Below, piece after piece: positions 20,121 through 31,845 of a DNA stretch of 64,000 nucleotides. Below the pieces are notes generated by a model. The model made no database searches. It was not told the DNA's origin and worked only from the letters and a program-made list of their open reading frames with translations. The position numbers and the translations under genes are program-made. The first letter of the stretch is position 1. Each line of letters begins with the position of its first letter. The DNA is from Hyaloraphidium curvatum. Taxonomy: Eukaryota > Monoblepharomycota > Hyaloraphidiomycetes > Hyaloraphidiales > Hyaloraphidiaceae. The DNA is taken from positions 882,501-946,500 of the forward strand of contig JAIVFI010000001.1 in assembly GCA_025558095.1 (NCBI GenBank), given 5' to 3'.

Positions 20121-23100
20121 TTAGAGCTGCCCCACTGCCTGTAGCTGCCCAAGAATGTCGAGCAGCCTTTTCACTCCCACAATCCATTGCCCAGTCAAAT
20201 CGAACTTCGTGGTCAGAAGCTCGACTCTGATCTTATCTGCGACATCCAGCTGCTTCGAATCCATTGCTGCAATTGGAAATGAATGAGTGGCGATCCATTC
20301 AGGGCAGGATTCCTACCGACCTGCGGTCAGCTCCAACGCCTTTGCAATGACGAGGCCGTCCGATATCTCGCGATTGTTGAGCTGGTCAAAGAAAGCAGCG
20401 AAACGCTTCTCAGTGTCATCCAGAACCCTCTTGTTCTGCGGCTGCGCGGAGACTGGCGTTGGAGGGCAGCGAGAAGCATAGCCACGAACCACTCACTGGT
20501 CCTTGGGTGCGAGCGAGCTGCAACCAGCGCTGCAGAGAGCTGACGATCGGCATCTCCGAGGCAGGGATGCCACTGAGATCGCCCGGTGCTGCGTCCACAG
20601 TATTCAGATCACAAGCGATACGAAAACGAGGGCGATGGCAACTTACGCAGCCTTTTCTTCGCAGGCGGAGCAGCCTCCGCCACTGGAGGCGGGGCGCTCT
20701 GAACCGGTCCAGCGGAAGGGGCGCGGCCTCCCATACCCAGAGGCGGAGTTCGAGGGGTCACGGAACTTGGCATCTGCGGACCCGGGGTTGGCACACCAAC
20801 GCCGCCCTGCGGCCTGGGGGGTGCCGGTGTGGCAAACACGCCGGGAATCTGTTGCGCGCTACCAGCCGCCCCTGGCTGCGGAGCGTGGCTGAAATTGGAC
20901 GCCGGCGGTGGTGCCACGGCTGCCGGGGTCCACGTGTTTTGGGGCGGAGGTGCGATTGCGGTGCTGGCAGCTGCCGGAGGCGGAGGAAAACCGAAGGTGG
21001 GGGCCTTCGGCATTGCTGGCGGAGGCTGCACAGATGCCGGCTGCGAGCTTGGCATGGGTGCGACAATAGGCGCCACTCGGGGGTTTGCGGCTGGCATGAA
21101 ACGCTGGGGAGATGAGACCATTGGCGGATCGTTGAACGCGGGAGGAGGCAGGCTCGATGTCTGAGGGGGCGGCGGGGTGGGCCTCGCTGGCGCCAGTGGG
21201 AAAACCCCGGGCTGCACTGCAGGCACGGCGGGTCCTAACGGAGCATAGCTCTGCGGGGCCACGGTTTGAGGTTGTCCGTAGTACGACGGCATCGCAGCAG
21301 GCTGTTGTACGTAGGTGTACGAAGCTGGGCCTGGCTGCTGAGTGTACGGGGCGGGCGGTTGCGGCTGCGGGGGTCCGGGAGGCACGATCTGGTACGAGCC
21401 GGCAGACAATCCTTCGCCCGACCAGGGCACGGGCGCCTGAGCAAGATGCGATGGTGCGGCAAGATCCTGTCCGTGCGTCTCCACGGGCACAAGGCCCATC
21501 TCGTTGATTTCGAATGCAGCTTCCGGAACGTTGCCGACGGACGCCTGGGTGGTTTCCGAGAGAGCTTGGAAGACGCGGTCACGAAGAACCGCAACCATGT
21601 GCTGTTCATGTTCGTCCTCGAATGAGTGAGCCGGGATTCGTTCCAAAGACCGCCAAGCCCAATCCAAGTTGCCCTCGTTTGCAACGCACTCAGCGAACTG
21701 GGCATAGCGAAACAGGAGAGCTCTGATTCCCGGTGTGAATCCGCTGGTTTCAAGCGCTCCTTCAATGTCCAGGCACTGTCGCAGGACGAGGAGCTTCTCA
21801 GCCAGATCCTGCAGCAACGCCAATCGCTCCCGCAACACCGTCGGCGGGCCCTTCGCCGACATGCCGTTGACTACCCAGCGCTCAAGAACGTTGGCAGCGT
21901 CGCCAGCCGCGACCTGCACCAAAAGAGCGGCGAGATCAAGCGAGGGCTTTTCGTCTGCAGCGGCCGATTTCGCCCTCTCTCCGATCTTGCCGGCCAGCAG
22001 CTCGCAGGCCGGGGGGAAATCGGCTTCCGCAGCATAGGTGCATATCAAGACAAGCAGATCCTTCCAATCCTTCCACCGCTTCCCGGTCAGATCGGCGCCG
22101 CGGACCACATCCACGACTCTGCCGTCGAGGCAAGCCCCAAGAACGCGCGCATAGGGCTTCTCCTTCATCATCTTCTGCAGTACTGCCGCACGCGTCCTGG
22201 AAAGAAGATCCGGGCCACCGCACACAGCCAGCAAAAGGGCATCCGTGAACTGCTCCGCCGCGAGACACTTTTCGACGCAAGCCCCCAAGTCCCCGGCGAC
22301 CAAGCTTTTCGTCAACTCGTTGCTCAAGTCCACGGGCAAGGGCCTGGCCGCACCCTGGGGATCAGCAGTGGCGATGACGTCAGGGTAGAGGGCGAAGGGC
22401 GCGGTCCCCTCCGTCGGATGGATTGGCCTTTCCAAGCTCGCCACGGAGCGGGAGACCGGGTGGTAACCGTCGGCAGAAACGGAAGGAGCGTTAAATCCGA
22501 GGTGCTTGACGATCTCGGCCCTCGGAGTGTCGGAGAAAAGCTTCGACAAAAACAGCCACACATCTCGGTCCTCGCTCGATGCTGGCACAGATTGTGCCAA
22601 CGACTGGCACAACGCTGCGAAGCTCTGGGAAGTGCCCGAAAGCGCGGCATCCTCAGCCGCCGCTACGCGCCTATCGAACGTGGGCTCTGTTGCTACGACA
22701 AGCGACACAACGCTTGGTACGGCCGCATTGCCTTCCGGCTTGGTGCTGTTGCGGAAGCAGAGCAGCTTCCCGCCGAACGAGAAGGACGCTCCGCAAGGGC
22801 GGCGCATCCACTTCGGCGGCCTTTGGAGGGAGATCGCAGGCTTGGAATCGTTCCCTTGGGCGCCAAAAGCGAAGGGATCGTCCGTCACTCCCACTGCTAC
22901 GCCCGCGTGGTCTGCCTCGCCTGTTCCGTGCCGCTGCAGCGAGTGTACCGCGATGATACCGTCGAAGCCGCCGATCGCCAACAGATCTGGGTTCCGCGGG
23001 CACCACTGAACTTCGAACGCCCAATTGCCCGTGACGTCGACGGTTCCCAGGTTCTCCGTGGTCGATGGATTCCACAGCAGGGTACGATTGTCTTTTCCGC

Positions 23101-24194
23101 AGCTCAGCATCAAATCGGAGTCCTTGGGACACCATGCCACAGAGAGGACGCCTTTTGTGTGGCCGACGAGTGACTTGCAACGAAACAGAGTGTGAGCAAC
23201 CCAGTCGATGTTTCTGCACAACACCAACCTTCTCGGGAGCTCTTGCATTCTTCAGGTCCCAGACCAGCAATGCCGGGCTGTTGTCGTCGTCAGATGCAGT
23301 AACGATTTGCGTCGGCTGACGCGTAACCCAGTTAGCCCCCGGTGGCTGGCGGAGCGCATGCACACCAACCGTGTCGGGATTCCAAGAAATGGCAGTGATC
23401 CCTTTGCGGCCGCCGGGATGGGCGAGTTGGATGAGTTCCCTCCGATTCCTCAGGTCCCATATGACGGTGTAGCCATTTGTGCTGGCGCTAGCAAGGATGT
23501 GGGCAACCTGCCGATTCCAAGCCACGCAGGTCACGTCTTCGAGCTTCGTGGACTTTGTTGCCGGAGCGTAGGGCTTGGTCGGGTTTGCGAGGTCCCAGAT
23601 GAAGATCTGCCGCGGCAACCGAACGTCGATGTTGGTTGGGACACGCGAGCCACTTCCCATCGTCACCCACCTCGCCGTCGTTGGAGCCGGTCGACAGAAG
23701 GTTTGGCTGCAGCGGATTAAAGTCCAGCCCGCGCACGGGGCCGCTGTGCGCGCCGGTCTTCGTGAGGAGCGATTCCCCGCCATTGATGATGGCAGCCGGG
23801 TTCCACAGGCCCAGTTCCCCGTTCTCCAGGCCTCCGGCCAGAATTCCGTGCTCCTTGGAGCCATGAGGTCCACCTGCCATGCTCCATGCCAGCCGATTGA
23901 ACCTGCGGGACGCGCTCAGACGCGGCCTGACCGGGCAAGGGCAAACGCTACCTCGCCGGCGCCTTCGTCTGGCCCAGGGTGCGCACGACGGACTCTGCGC
24001 CGTTTAGGTGCGGCGAAGCCCCGTCATCGGCATCGAGGCCGAGGTCAACAATCTCGAGCTCCGTCGCGGTGCTGAACGACGCATCCAGCGCGCCGGCGAC
24101 GGTGCCGACCGCGAGAAGCGGCAGCTGCGGGCCGGGCGACCATGCGAACGTTGCGGTGCGGTTCAGCTGCCGCAGTCGGCCGCCGCCGCCGGCC
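20121..24194 (-). CDS. SEC31: COPII coat outer-shell protein SEC31, multi-exon
   Basis: SEC31 forms the outer cage of COPII vesicles with SEC13 and stimulates Sar1 GTP hydrolysis at ER exit sites. It starts at ATG 24194 (MAGGGGRLRQLNRTATFAWS), matching the family's RTATFAWS opening, then LLAVGTVAGALDASFST. A WD40 propeller follows: GLDFNPLQPNLLSTGSNDGE, FIWDLANPTKPY, VTCVAWNRQVAHILASAS, VWDLKNARAP, GHTKGVLSVAWCPKDSD and WNPSTTENLG. A helical middle comes next, then a long Pro/Gln/Ala-rich linker (about 21600-20660, with many PPP and PQ runs) that recruits SEC23 in known family members. The last exons carry DLSGIPASEMPIVSSLQRW and LDDTEKRFAAFFDQLNN, the conserved C-terminal domain, ending GQLQAVGQL. 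Introns are short. Confidence 0.93.
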
Positions 24195-24282
24195 ATGGCG
24201 CGACGGTTTGTGGACGCGTTGTGGGCACTGGACATACGTGGCCAAGCTGTAGGCGCGAGGCCTTTTCGCAAAACATTCACTT

Positions 24283-24640
24283 CTAGGTCACTTTGGGCTT
24301 GCTCCGCCGCTTACTCCGGAGCATAACCAGGGCAACGAAGCTCGAAACTCCGGTCAGTCCGACGAGGAGCAGCGCCACGGGGACGCGGATCGCCCATTCC
24401 GGGGGCGGGAAGTACGCTCGCGCCGGGTGGTCCGAGTCCACGAACGGCTGGGCCGCGCAGAGAAGGGGAGACAATTAGGCGCAGTCTTGAACAAAGAACG
24501 GATCTGCTCACTAGCACGAGGGCCCACAGGGTGTAGTAGGCGAAGACCGCGAAACCGACCGCTATAAGGCCCGCCCCGGCGATTCGGTCCTCGAGCGCCT
24601 GTGTGCCAATGCAGAGGGGTCCATATGCTGCTGCAAAAAG
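24283..24640 (-). CDS. DPM2: Dolichol-phosphate mannose synthase subunit DPM2
   Basis: DPM2 is a small ER membrane protein that stabilises dolichol-phosphate-mannose synthase and is also part of the GPI-GlcNAc transferase. Exon 1 encodes GAGLIAVGFAVFAYYTLWAL (first membrane segment). Exon 2 encodes PFVDSDHPARAYFPPPEWAI followed by a second membrane helix (VALLLVGLTGVSSFVALVML) and a basic tail (RSKRRSKPKV). The FVDSDH...YF core and two-helix layout are diagnostic. The intron 24448-24511 (64 nt, GTGAGC...CAG) is phase 0. The first coding bases are uncertain: no in-frame ATG precedes EDRIAG directly, so a tiny first exon is likely upstream of about 24640. The SEC31 start lies 88 bp downstream on the same strand. 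Confidence 0.82.
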
Positions 24641-24962
24641 CCTGCTGCGCGCGAGCAGCCCACCATTCGAAGAACACGGAAAGGGTGTGGTGACGAGTCG
24701 CGGCGCCTGCTGCGTTCTGCCCCGCGATCCAGTGGACGCCGATGCCATATGGCCGATCGCGGCAACCGCGGAGGTAATGCATCGAGAGATCCGCGCCGAC
24801 ATCGCGCCTCGGACGCGCCTCGCCGGTCGGAGACGCGTCCGCGACGGCGAGACGCGCGCCCCGCGGGTCCAAGCTCCGGTGGTGCCGGCGGCATGGCATG
24901 GACGCGTCCCTTCGCTGCTGGACGAGGGACGCGCCTTCATCTCTTCCTGCCGGATCCTGGAC

Positions 24963-27900
24963 ATGGGCGCGATGTTCGCGGCTGCCAGACAGAGCTTCCT
25001 GACGCTCGTTTCGTTCCCGTGTCTTGCAGGCTTCCGCGGTAACTTTCCACCCAAGCCCCGCGTGGTGCAATCGGCCTCTGCGCCGAAGCCTTTGGATCTA
25101 CCTAGTTGGGTCCTTGCGTCGTCGGACGGAGCTGGGAGCTGACCTCTGTCTCCACCTCCTAGGCTTGCGGAAAGGCAATGTCCTGGGCCTGGATCCCACT
25201 GTGAACATCGTACCGTCCGGGATAGGCGCAGTCTGGGGATCTTCGCCGGGCGATGCACCGAAGCCGAAGGAGGCCGCTCCCAATGGCCCCGCTGCCGGAC
25301 CGGGAGATCGAGCAAAGCCCGCGAGCCCAACAGTACGTCCTTTTGGGCTACACAGGCCGTTCCGGATGCTAAAATCGACTGTAGGCACCCAAGGAAGTCC
25401 CGAAACAGGGCATTGAAGGCGCCCGCCCGGCAAACGTATGGCAGCAACGTGCTGCCTCAAACCGCCCGGCGCCTCGAGACCCGTGGGTGCTGGCCTTCTT
25501 CTTGCGGGGTCGGGCCTTACAGTGCGCGTTCTGCAGCCTGGGCATTCTTGGAAAGCCTCCGAGCGGGGGCGATACAACATGGGTCGACGATACCGAGATG
25601 GATTTCTCGAAAGTGCCGGTGTTTGAGGAGGAAGGGGAGGAGGGCGGACGGTCTGGCACTCCTCCGAGCTCCGGTCAAGCTGTGGGCCAATCAGGCAGGG
25701 AGCTCGACCGCGTTTACGACAGGCGAAACGGGCCTTTCGACCGGGAGCTGCCGAGGGAAGCTCCTCATTCTGCGTGGCGACGGGAAGACCCCGGCCGGGA
25801 GGATTACATGCATCACCCCTCGGCGTGGCGGAGGGATGAGGAGCAGATGCATCTGAGATACGGCGGCCCCGACAGGGATCGGATTGAAGCGCACGGCTAC
25901 CGCGTCGATCGCTTTCCTCCGCACGACCATCACCATCCCGCTTGGGAAGGCCGACGACCACCCGGCAGCGGCTTCGAGGCAGAGAATGACCATCGATTCC
26001 GCCGCTATGAGCGCAACTCATTCTTCAGCTCCCATCCGCCGCAGTTGTTGCAACGTGGGCCCGACCACGGCACTGACCCGAGGCGTCATGCCGTCGGAGA
26101 TCCGGCGAACATCACCGCAGCCAGGCGAGGGAGCTTGGATGCCGAAGCAGTTGGCCGCAGCGTTGAGGCGCGCCGCCTCCCCTCATCCGACAGACTTCCC
26201 GGCGCCGAAGCTCGACCCCCCCGGGAAACCTCTCCAGCTGCCGCGACGAGGGACGGGCCGCGTGACGCGGTGCCGAGCCGCAGCCTGTCGCAAGATGCCT
26301 CCCACGTTGCTCCCTCGGACGGTTCAATGCCGGATCGACGCCGGATTGTTTCAGACGATCTGCCCCGCCAGGCTACCGCCGAGCACGCGCCGGATTTGCA
26401 GCTTCCTGCCCCATCCGCCGCCGCGGAGATGGTGCTGGACGCCGCGCAGATCCTTGCTCTGCAAAAGGAGTCTATGGCCGCCATCCTGGAACGCGCAAAG
26501 AAAAGGAAGGAGGAAGAGGAGCGTTTGGAGCGCGAAGAGTCGGAGCGGCGGCGTCAGGCCAAGCTTCGAGAGCTGGAAGAGAAATTGGGCAAGCGGAAAC
26601 CCGACGGAACTGCGCCCATTGCCTCTCCTAAGCCCAGCGCGGAGCTGAAAGCGAAAGCTGTTTCCGGTCGGCCCGTGGACGGTGTAGCACCGCAGGCGGA
26701 AGGCGCGGATGCCCGAAATCTCGTCCCGGCAGACTCTTCCGCAAGGAACGCAGTTTCTGTTGCGCCGCTACATACTGCGGCTGCCGTGCTTCCCGGAACC
26801 GCTTCACCGGTCCCGGACGTCGGTACAGCTCATATTGACGCCTTGGTGGCACAGACATCGAGGCCGCGCGACGCCGTGCGGGGCCAGCTCTGGATGCCGC
26901 CAAATTCGCAGGTCAAACCTTCTTCCGAACCGACAAAGGGCAAGCGTCCCACGGTTGCCGGCACTCTCGACGCGACCAAGGTCAAGGGCACCACGGGCTC
27001 CGGCCCGTCATCGAGCCAGGCCCTGGAATCAACCCCACCTGTCCCACCCCGGCATCAAAATGCTCCAAACGAGCTCCCGACTAGGCCTTCCCCCGCGCGG
27101 CGCCAAGCTCCCCGGGTGGAAAATTTGGTGGCATCGACGCCTCCCCGTCGCCAGCCTGCTGCTTCTACAAGCTCGCATTCGGACAACATCACGAAGGTTA
27201 TGGAGAAGATCACCAACCTCCGGCTTTCGCTGAGCGAGCCAAAAGAGAAGCGAGAAGAGCCCGGTGATGCGGGAGGAAACGGGCCCGAATCGGATCGCAA
27301 AGGCGCTGGCTTGGAGGAAGGCCAACGATCCATGGAGTCGGGCAAAGCGTCGGAACCAGTGCTGCAGCCTGGAAAGGCTTCTGCGGGGGCCGAAGTTGCC
27401 TCTTTGGACAAGGGCCCCAACCATCTCGAATCGGGCAAGGATGCCTCGGACGCGGCGAGCCCGAAAGGCCCACGGTCAAGTCGGAAACCCAAATCAGAGT
27501 CAAACACGCCACCCCGCCTGGATAAGGCGAGACAGCGGGAACAGCAGGAGGGATCGGCGGAATTCGCGCGCGCTCGACGATCGGACGGCACCGTCGGGGG
27601 TACACCCGGGACCAAGAGCTCAGGTAACGTGCGAGGATGGACGAGCGATGGCAGTAGGCTCACGTCAAGAGCTAGATCCGGAAGCCGCGAGCCGCAGGTC
27701 TGGAAGAGCCAAAGGCGAGAAGGAGCAGTACAAGAAGCACTCGGATCCGTGGGCAATCAGCTTGCCGCAATCCGTGTCGGAGGCTGTCCGTGCAAAAGGT
27801 GTAACGGTCAAGTTCGTCGCTCCTCCAGGCAAGTGTTGGGTTCGAAACCGTTCCGCTTGTTTTCCTGACTCGCGATGTCCGCAGAATCCGACGAAGGCGG

Positions 27901-29278
27901 GAAGCTTCCCGCGGGCGCGAAGCCAGCGTCGAGCACCTCGAATGCCCGGATGGCGCAGGACGCAAAAGCTGCGGCCCAACTCAGGGACACGGGCATACCT
28001 CACCTGCTGCAACCTTCGGGCGTGTTTCCTGGTGGATCGACAGAGGGCACGCCGCCTTCAACGCTCGGACTGGAGCCGATATGGGAAACCATCCCGGGCG
28101 GGCATCCCGGCCACCAGCACACTCTACCAAACAGCCTTTCGGCCCTGGAGGACGAAATGCACGATTCTCCGCTGGACGAACTGGGTCGTCAGCTTCGAGA
28201 AGTCGACGCGGCAAGGGGCAACCTCGCGGTTCCATTTCCCGCGCCGCGAATCGAGTTGGACGGGCCCGTTCGCCCGGTCCAGGCCGTCGTCTACGATTCC
28301 AGGGGCAATCCCGTGCCGCTTGTGCCGTTCCAACACCAAAGCAGCATTCTTTCTGGTGGTGGCCCCTTGGTACCGTGGGCGCTGGGCCCGGAGGTCAGCA
28401 CAAAGAAGCTGCCGTCTGGTGCTTCGCCGCCCGCGGCTGGCGGATTGCCTTCGCGAGAGGCCCCATCTGGGAGCCAAAGCACTCGGATGTCTCCTCATGG
28501 TGCAATTGCACCACTCCCGCCGATCGGAACGCCTCTAACGGGCCGCGATCGCGTCGGTGGGCCGAACGGAGCGAGGCGCAACGCCCCAGCCAAGGAACCC
28601 GAAAGGTCCAACTGGAATGCGATGGACGGCGGCGGAATCGTTTTGAACATTGCACACGCTCGTGTTCCCAAATCCAACGTCGGGAAGGAAGGCGACGGTA
28701 TCAGGAGGGCACCGGGGCCAGCCGAGCGCCGCGGAGACTCCGGCGCACCGCTGCAGAGCGAGTCGCTCTTCTCGACCGGCGTCGCGCAAGAGCTTCAAGG
28801 CGCAAAAGGATCCCCAGCGGCCACAGGTCGGCCGGCGCGGCGCCGTGCGCGGGGCAAGGGCAACCCTGCTGGAGAAAACCAGCCGCGCGGGGAGCTTCCG
28901 GAAGGAGCGCGGAACTCTGCGGTGGCTACTTCAGGAGTTGCACCTGTCCCAGATCGTGGAGACGAGGCCGCCGGGTCGACGATCGCGGGAGAGGGCCCCG
29001 ACGGCGGTGGTGATGGCGGCACCCCCCGATCGCGCAGAGGGCGCGGCCAACGGAAGAAGGGGACTGGCAACGCGGGCACGGAGGTCCCAAACGGCCCCAC
29101 CGTTGACCATCCTGCTGGTGCGGAGCAGCCCGCGGAAGACGGTTCCCAGGCGGCAGGGCAGCCATCCAAGGGTGGGCCCGGCGGGCGGAGAAACCGCCGT
29201 TCGCGCGGGCGCGGTGGGAAAGGCGGCGAGGCAGCATCTGGCGTGACAAGACGAGATGTACAGGCTGATCAGCCGTAG
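24963..29278 (+). CDS. Large disordered protein with BAT2 N-terminal domain (PRRC2/MOS1-like)
   Basis: The start region reads KPRVVQSASAPKPLDLPS, and splicing (intron 25105-25162, 58 nt) gives LPSLRKGNVLGLDPTVNIV followed by PSGIGAVWGSS. This is the BAT2 N-terminal signature (plant MOS1 has KPINLPS...LDPNVEIVPKG). PRRC2/BAT2 proteins bind RNA or translation factors; the function here is inferred only from the domain. A WVDDTEMDFSKVPVFEEE block follows, also typical of this family. The next ~1100 residues are low-complexity: Arg/Asp/His-rich, a charged coiled segment (RKEEEERLEREESERRR, about 26500-26570), Pro/Ser/Ala-rich, then Gly/Arg-rich RGG-like clusters at the C-terminus. An intron near 27800-27870 joins two long frames. 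ATG 24963 is the earliest good start, but another intron may lie between it and the domain. Confidence 0.72.
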
Positions 29279-29520
29279 TGAGGCAAAGAATCTGCCATAA
29301 GTAGCGAGGGGGGATTGGAGGGCGTCATCAACACCACCTCGCAACCTCCGGCCCCGCCACTTCCGAGTCCAGCGTTCATCGCGGGTCCGGCCTCAAGAAT
29401 TGCCTGAAAGGCACCGAGGAAGATCGATTACAACGGAATCGGAAGTGTTCCGAGCCGAACGAACACGGCGGGCAGGCGCTGGTTGCGGAATCTCCCGGAG
29501 ACGCCGGAACGTCTGCCGAC

Positions 29521-31087
29521 ATGTCTGCGGGGGCCAAGAAGCCTGCACAAGCCCCCTGGTGGACGGGGGGCGCGGCGTCCTGCATGGCTGCGTCAAGTGC
29601 GTTGTTGGGAGACGGCCGATGGAGTCACGGTGGTGCTGACTTCCCGGACCTGCCACGCCCCGGCGCTGGACATCGCAGTCACACACCCCATCGGTACGTT
29701 GCTCCGACTGTCGACCTTGAGCTCAATGGCTAGAGCTTCTCGTCGATCCCAGACCTTCTGAAGGTCCGTATGCAGACCTCGACGACCGGAAAACCGACCT
29801 ACACCGGGACCGTCAAGAGCATCATTGCTCAAAGCGGGCCACGCGGCCTTTTTGCCGGGCTCTCGGCAAGGTTTGTATTTGAGGGCATGGCGGTCGTCAC
29901 TGGAGGCACTAGCGATCGGTTCGCAGTCTCCTCCGACAGATCACCTACTCGACCACCCGTTTTGCCGTTTACGACGGGCTAAAAGATTGGCTCAGCAAGT
30001 CGGGCAATCTCAATTTCGGGACGCAGCTGATGGCGTCAATTGTGGGCGGTGCGGCCGGAGGCATCGTCGGTGAGGTGTGATCGCAGAGGAGAGATGTCGA
30101 TGCCTGACCTTCGATCCTGGCCAGGGCAACCGGCGGACATAACGGTCGGCGCTCCATTTGCGCTCAAACACGTCCCGAAGATGCTGATGCTTGTTGTCGT
30201 GGCAGAACGTGCGGATGCAGAACGACGGGAAGCTGCCCAAGGAGCTTCGGAGGAACTACCGGAATGTGTTTGACGGAATCTTCCGGATCACACGAGAGGT
30301 GCGGATCCGCGGCCCGAACGATTCGCGCCGGTTCATGACCCCCTGCTGTCTCCAGGAAGGGATCTCCAGTCTTTTCCGGGGCCTCTCTGCCAATGTGTCT
30401 CGGGCAATCATCATGACCGCGTCCCAGCTTGTGTCTTGTGAGTCTGTCGTGCTCTCCACGAAGTGTGCGTCTCAAAGGGGAGCCATAGACGATGTGATCA
30501 AGGCCAAGCTGCTTGCTTCGGGCTACTTTGGTGATAACATGGTCACGCACTTCTCGTCGAGCCTCCTTGCGGTGGGCGACCGCGGAGCCCTCCCCGTGGC
30601 TAGGCGCTGAAGCAAACGCCACCAGGGCTTGATTGCGACGACCTGCAGCAGTCCAGTCGATGTCGCCAAGACAAGACTGATGTCTGCGGTGACGGTCGAG
30701 TACAAGGCACGCACGTTCCCGGACGCGTGCCGTGGTTCCTACTGACTATTTGCTCAGGGCATGACGGACGCGCTCGTAAAGATCGTCGCCAAAGAGGGAC
30801 CCCAAGGGCTTTTCAAGGGTGAAGCATCCGATGTTTGGCCATTTTGAGCTGAGGTTCACCCGGTACCTCCTGACAGGCTGGGTTTCGTCCTTCTCTCGGC
30901 TAGGACCGCATACTATCTTGGTGAGTTGTTGCCCTCATGTGCTCGCAAAAGCAAAGCTGACCGCAACCCGCCGCTCCAAGACCTTCGTAAGTGCACGCTT
31001 CATTGAGAGGCGGTGCGGTCTGGCTGACCCGATGGTGCTCGCAAGATGTTCTACGAGCAGCTCAAGCGGCTTACAACGTCTGCCTAA
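29521..31087 (+). CDS. Mitochondrial carrier (SLC25), dicarboxylate/oxoglutarate type
   Basis: An inner-membrane exchanger with three carrier repeats. The PX(D/E)XX(K/R) signatures are HPIDLLKVRMQT, QPADITxVRMQND (Gln in place of Asn) and SSPVDVAKTRLMSA. Also visible are GLFAGLSA joined to SLLRQITYSTTRFAVYDGLK, FGTQLMASIVGGAAGG, GISSLFRGLSANVSRAI, and a C-terminal FYEQLKRLTTSA. The R-Q-x-T-Y-(S/G)-T-T-R-F segment is characteristic of the dicarboxylate/oxoglutarate/UCP branch. At least eight short exons are needed. Exon 2 is only 15 nt (29679-29693), between introns ending CAG at 29678 and starting GTACGT at 29694. The N-terminus MSAGAKKPAQAPWWTGGAAS lacks a cleavable presequence, as usual for carriers. 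The stop is 9 nt from the convergent ZNHIT3 stop. Confidence 0.87.
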
Positions 31088-31096
31088 TGCGCCCGT

Positions 31097-31603
31097 TCAC
31101 ATGCTACTACGATACCGATCCAGGATGGCATGGCATTTCTCGGCAAAGAACGTGAAGGGTTCGGCGTCCGACTGCCATAGAGCATCCAGTGTCGGTGCCT
31201 TGCTCGGAACGTCTGTCCGCACAACTTCCTCGAGAATCGCCCGGAGCCTAGGGTCGTTTTCCAGGGAGATGCGGAGGTCCCTATCGAGGAGCAGCTGGCG
31301 GAGGGCATCCTCGGCCAGCCGGTTGTCCTCGTCGATGTCTTCGTTGCTCGGGAACGCGGGCTCCGGCATATCTACGGCGAGCATAGTGCTTTGATTCTGC
31401 GTGCGTACCGGAGCGCATGTCTTTCCCGGATTTGCAGGATCTTCCACGGCCAGGTCGGTGTCCGCGGCAGCCGGGCTCGCCGGGGAATCCGCCTTTTGGC
31501 ACACTTGGCGGTGCTCTTTGAAGCAGGCAACGGAGCAATAGGCCACCAGACACGAAGGGCACTTGTACCGGCGCGGCACCGTTGCGCAGACTTGGCAGAG
31601 CAT
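31097..31603 (-). CDS. ZNHIT3: HIT-type zinc finger protein, ZNHIT3/Hit1-like
   Basis: The N-terminal zf-HIT module is complete: CQVCATVPRRYKCPSC, then AYCSVACFKEHRQVC, with seven Cys and one His spaced as in box C/D snoRNP assembly factor ZNHIT3/Hit1. A helical C-terminal part (LAEDALRQLLLDRDLRISLE, DPRLRAILEEVV) resembles the C-terminal domain of the same family, which binds NUFIP1/Rsa1. I place the start at ATG 31603 (MLCQVC); upstream in-frame sequence lacks an earlier ATG of better fit. A single exon of about 168 codons, close to the usual length. Its stop (31097-31099) is 9 nt from the carrier stop on the other strand. Confidence 0.85.
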   Translation of the reverse strand: MLCQVCATVPRRYKCPSCLVAYCSVACFKEHRQVCQKADSPASPAAADTDLAVEDPANPGKTCAPVRTQNQSTMLAVDMPEPAFPSNEDIDEDNRLAEDALRQLLLDRDLRISLENDPRLRAILEEVVRTDVPSKAPTLDALWQSDAEPFTFFAEKCHAILDRYRSSM

Positions 31604-31845
31604 CGTCCCGCGAACCTTCCGCCGGCGTGAAACGCGCACGTAAACAATGGTGATGGCCTGGCGCGTCGTTCGAATCCTTCCCGCAAACCCCTGGCTCGAC
31701 ACCCGTCGCGACCAAAGAAAAGCTTCGCAAGCTCTGAAGATTCACTCCAGGATCGAGGATCGTCTATCTGTAACGCCAGACATTCGGTAATCGCGCCGTC
31801 AAGCACGCATTGCGTCGATCTCGACGACAGCGATCCCGACTTCGC

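Noticed and set aside
21626-23173. 515-codon plus-strand frame opposite SEC31
   Set aside because: SEC31 is clearly coded on the minus strand by several exons with conserved WD40 motifs; the antisense frame is compositional.
26086-29344. Several minus-strand frames opposite the BAT2_N gene
   Set aside because: Low-complexity complements of a disordered, GC-rich coding region.
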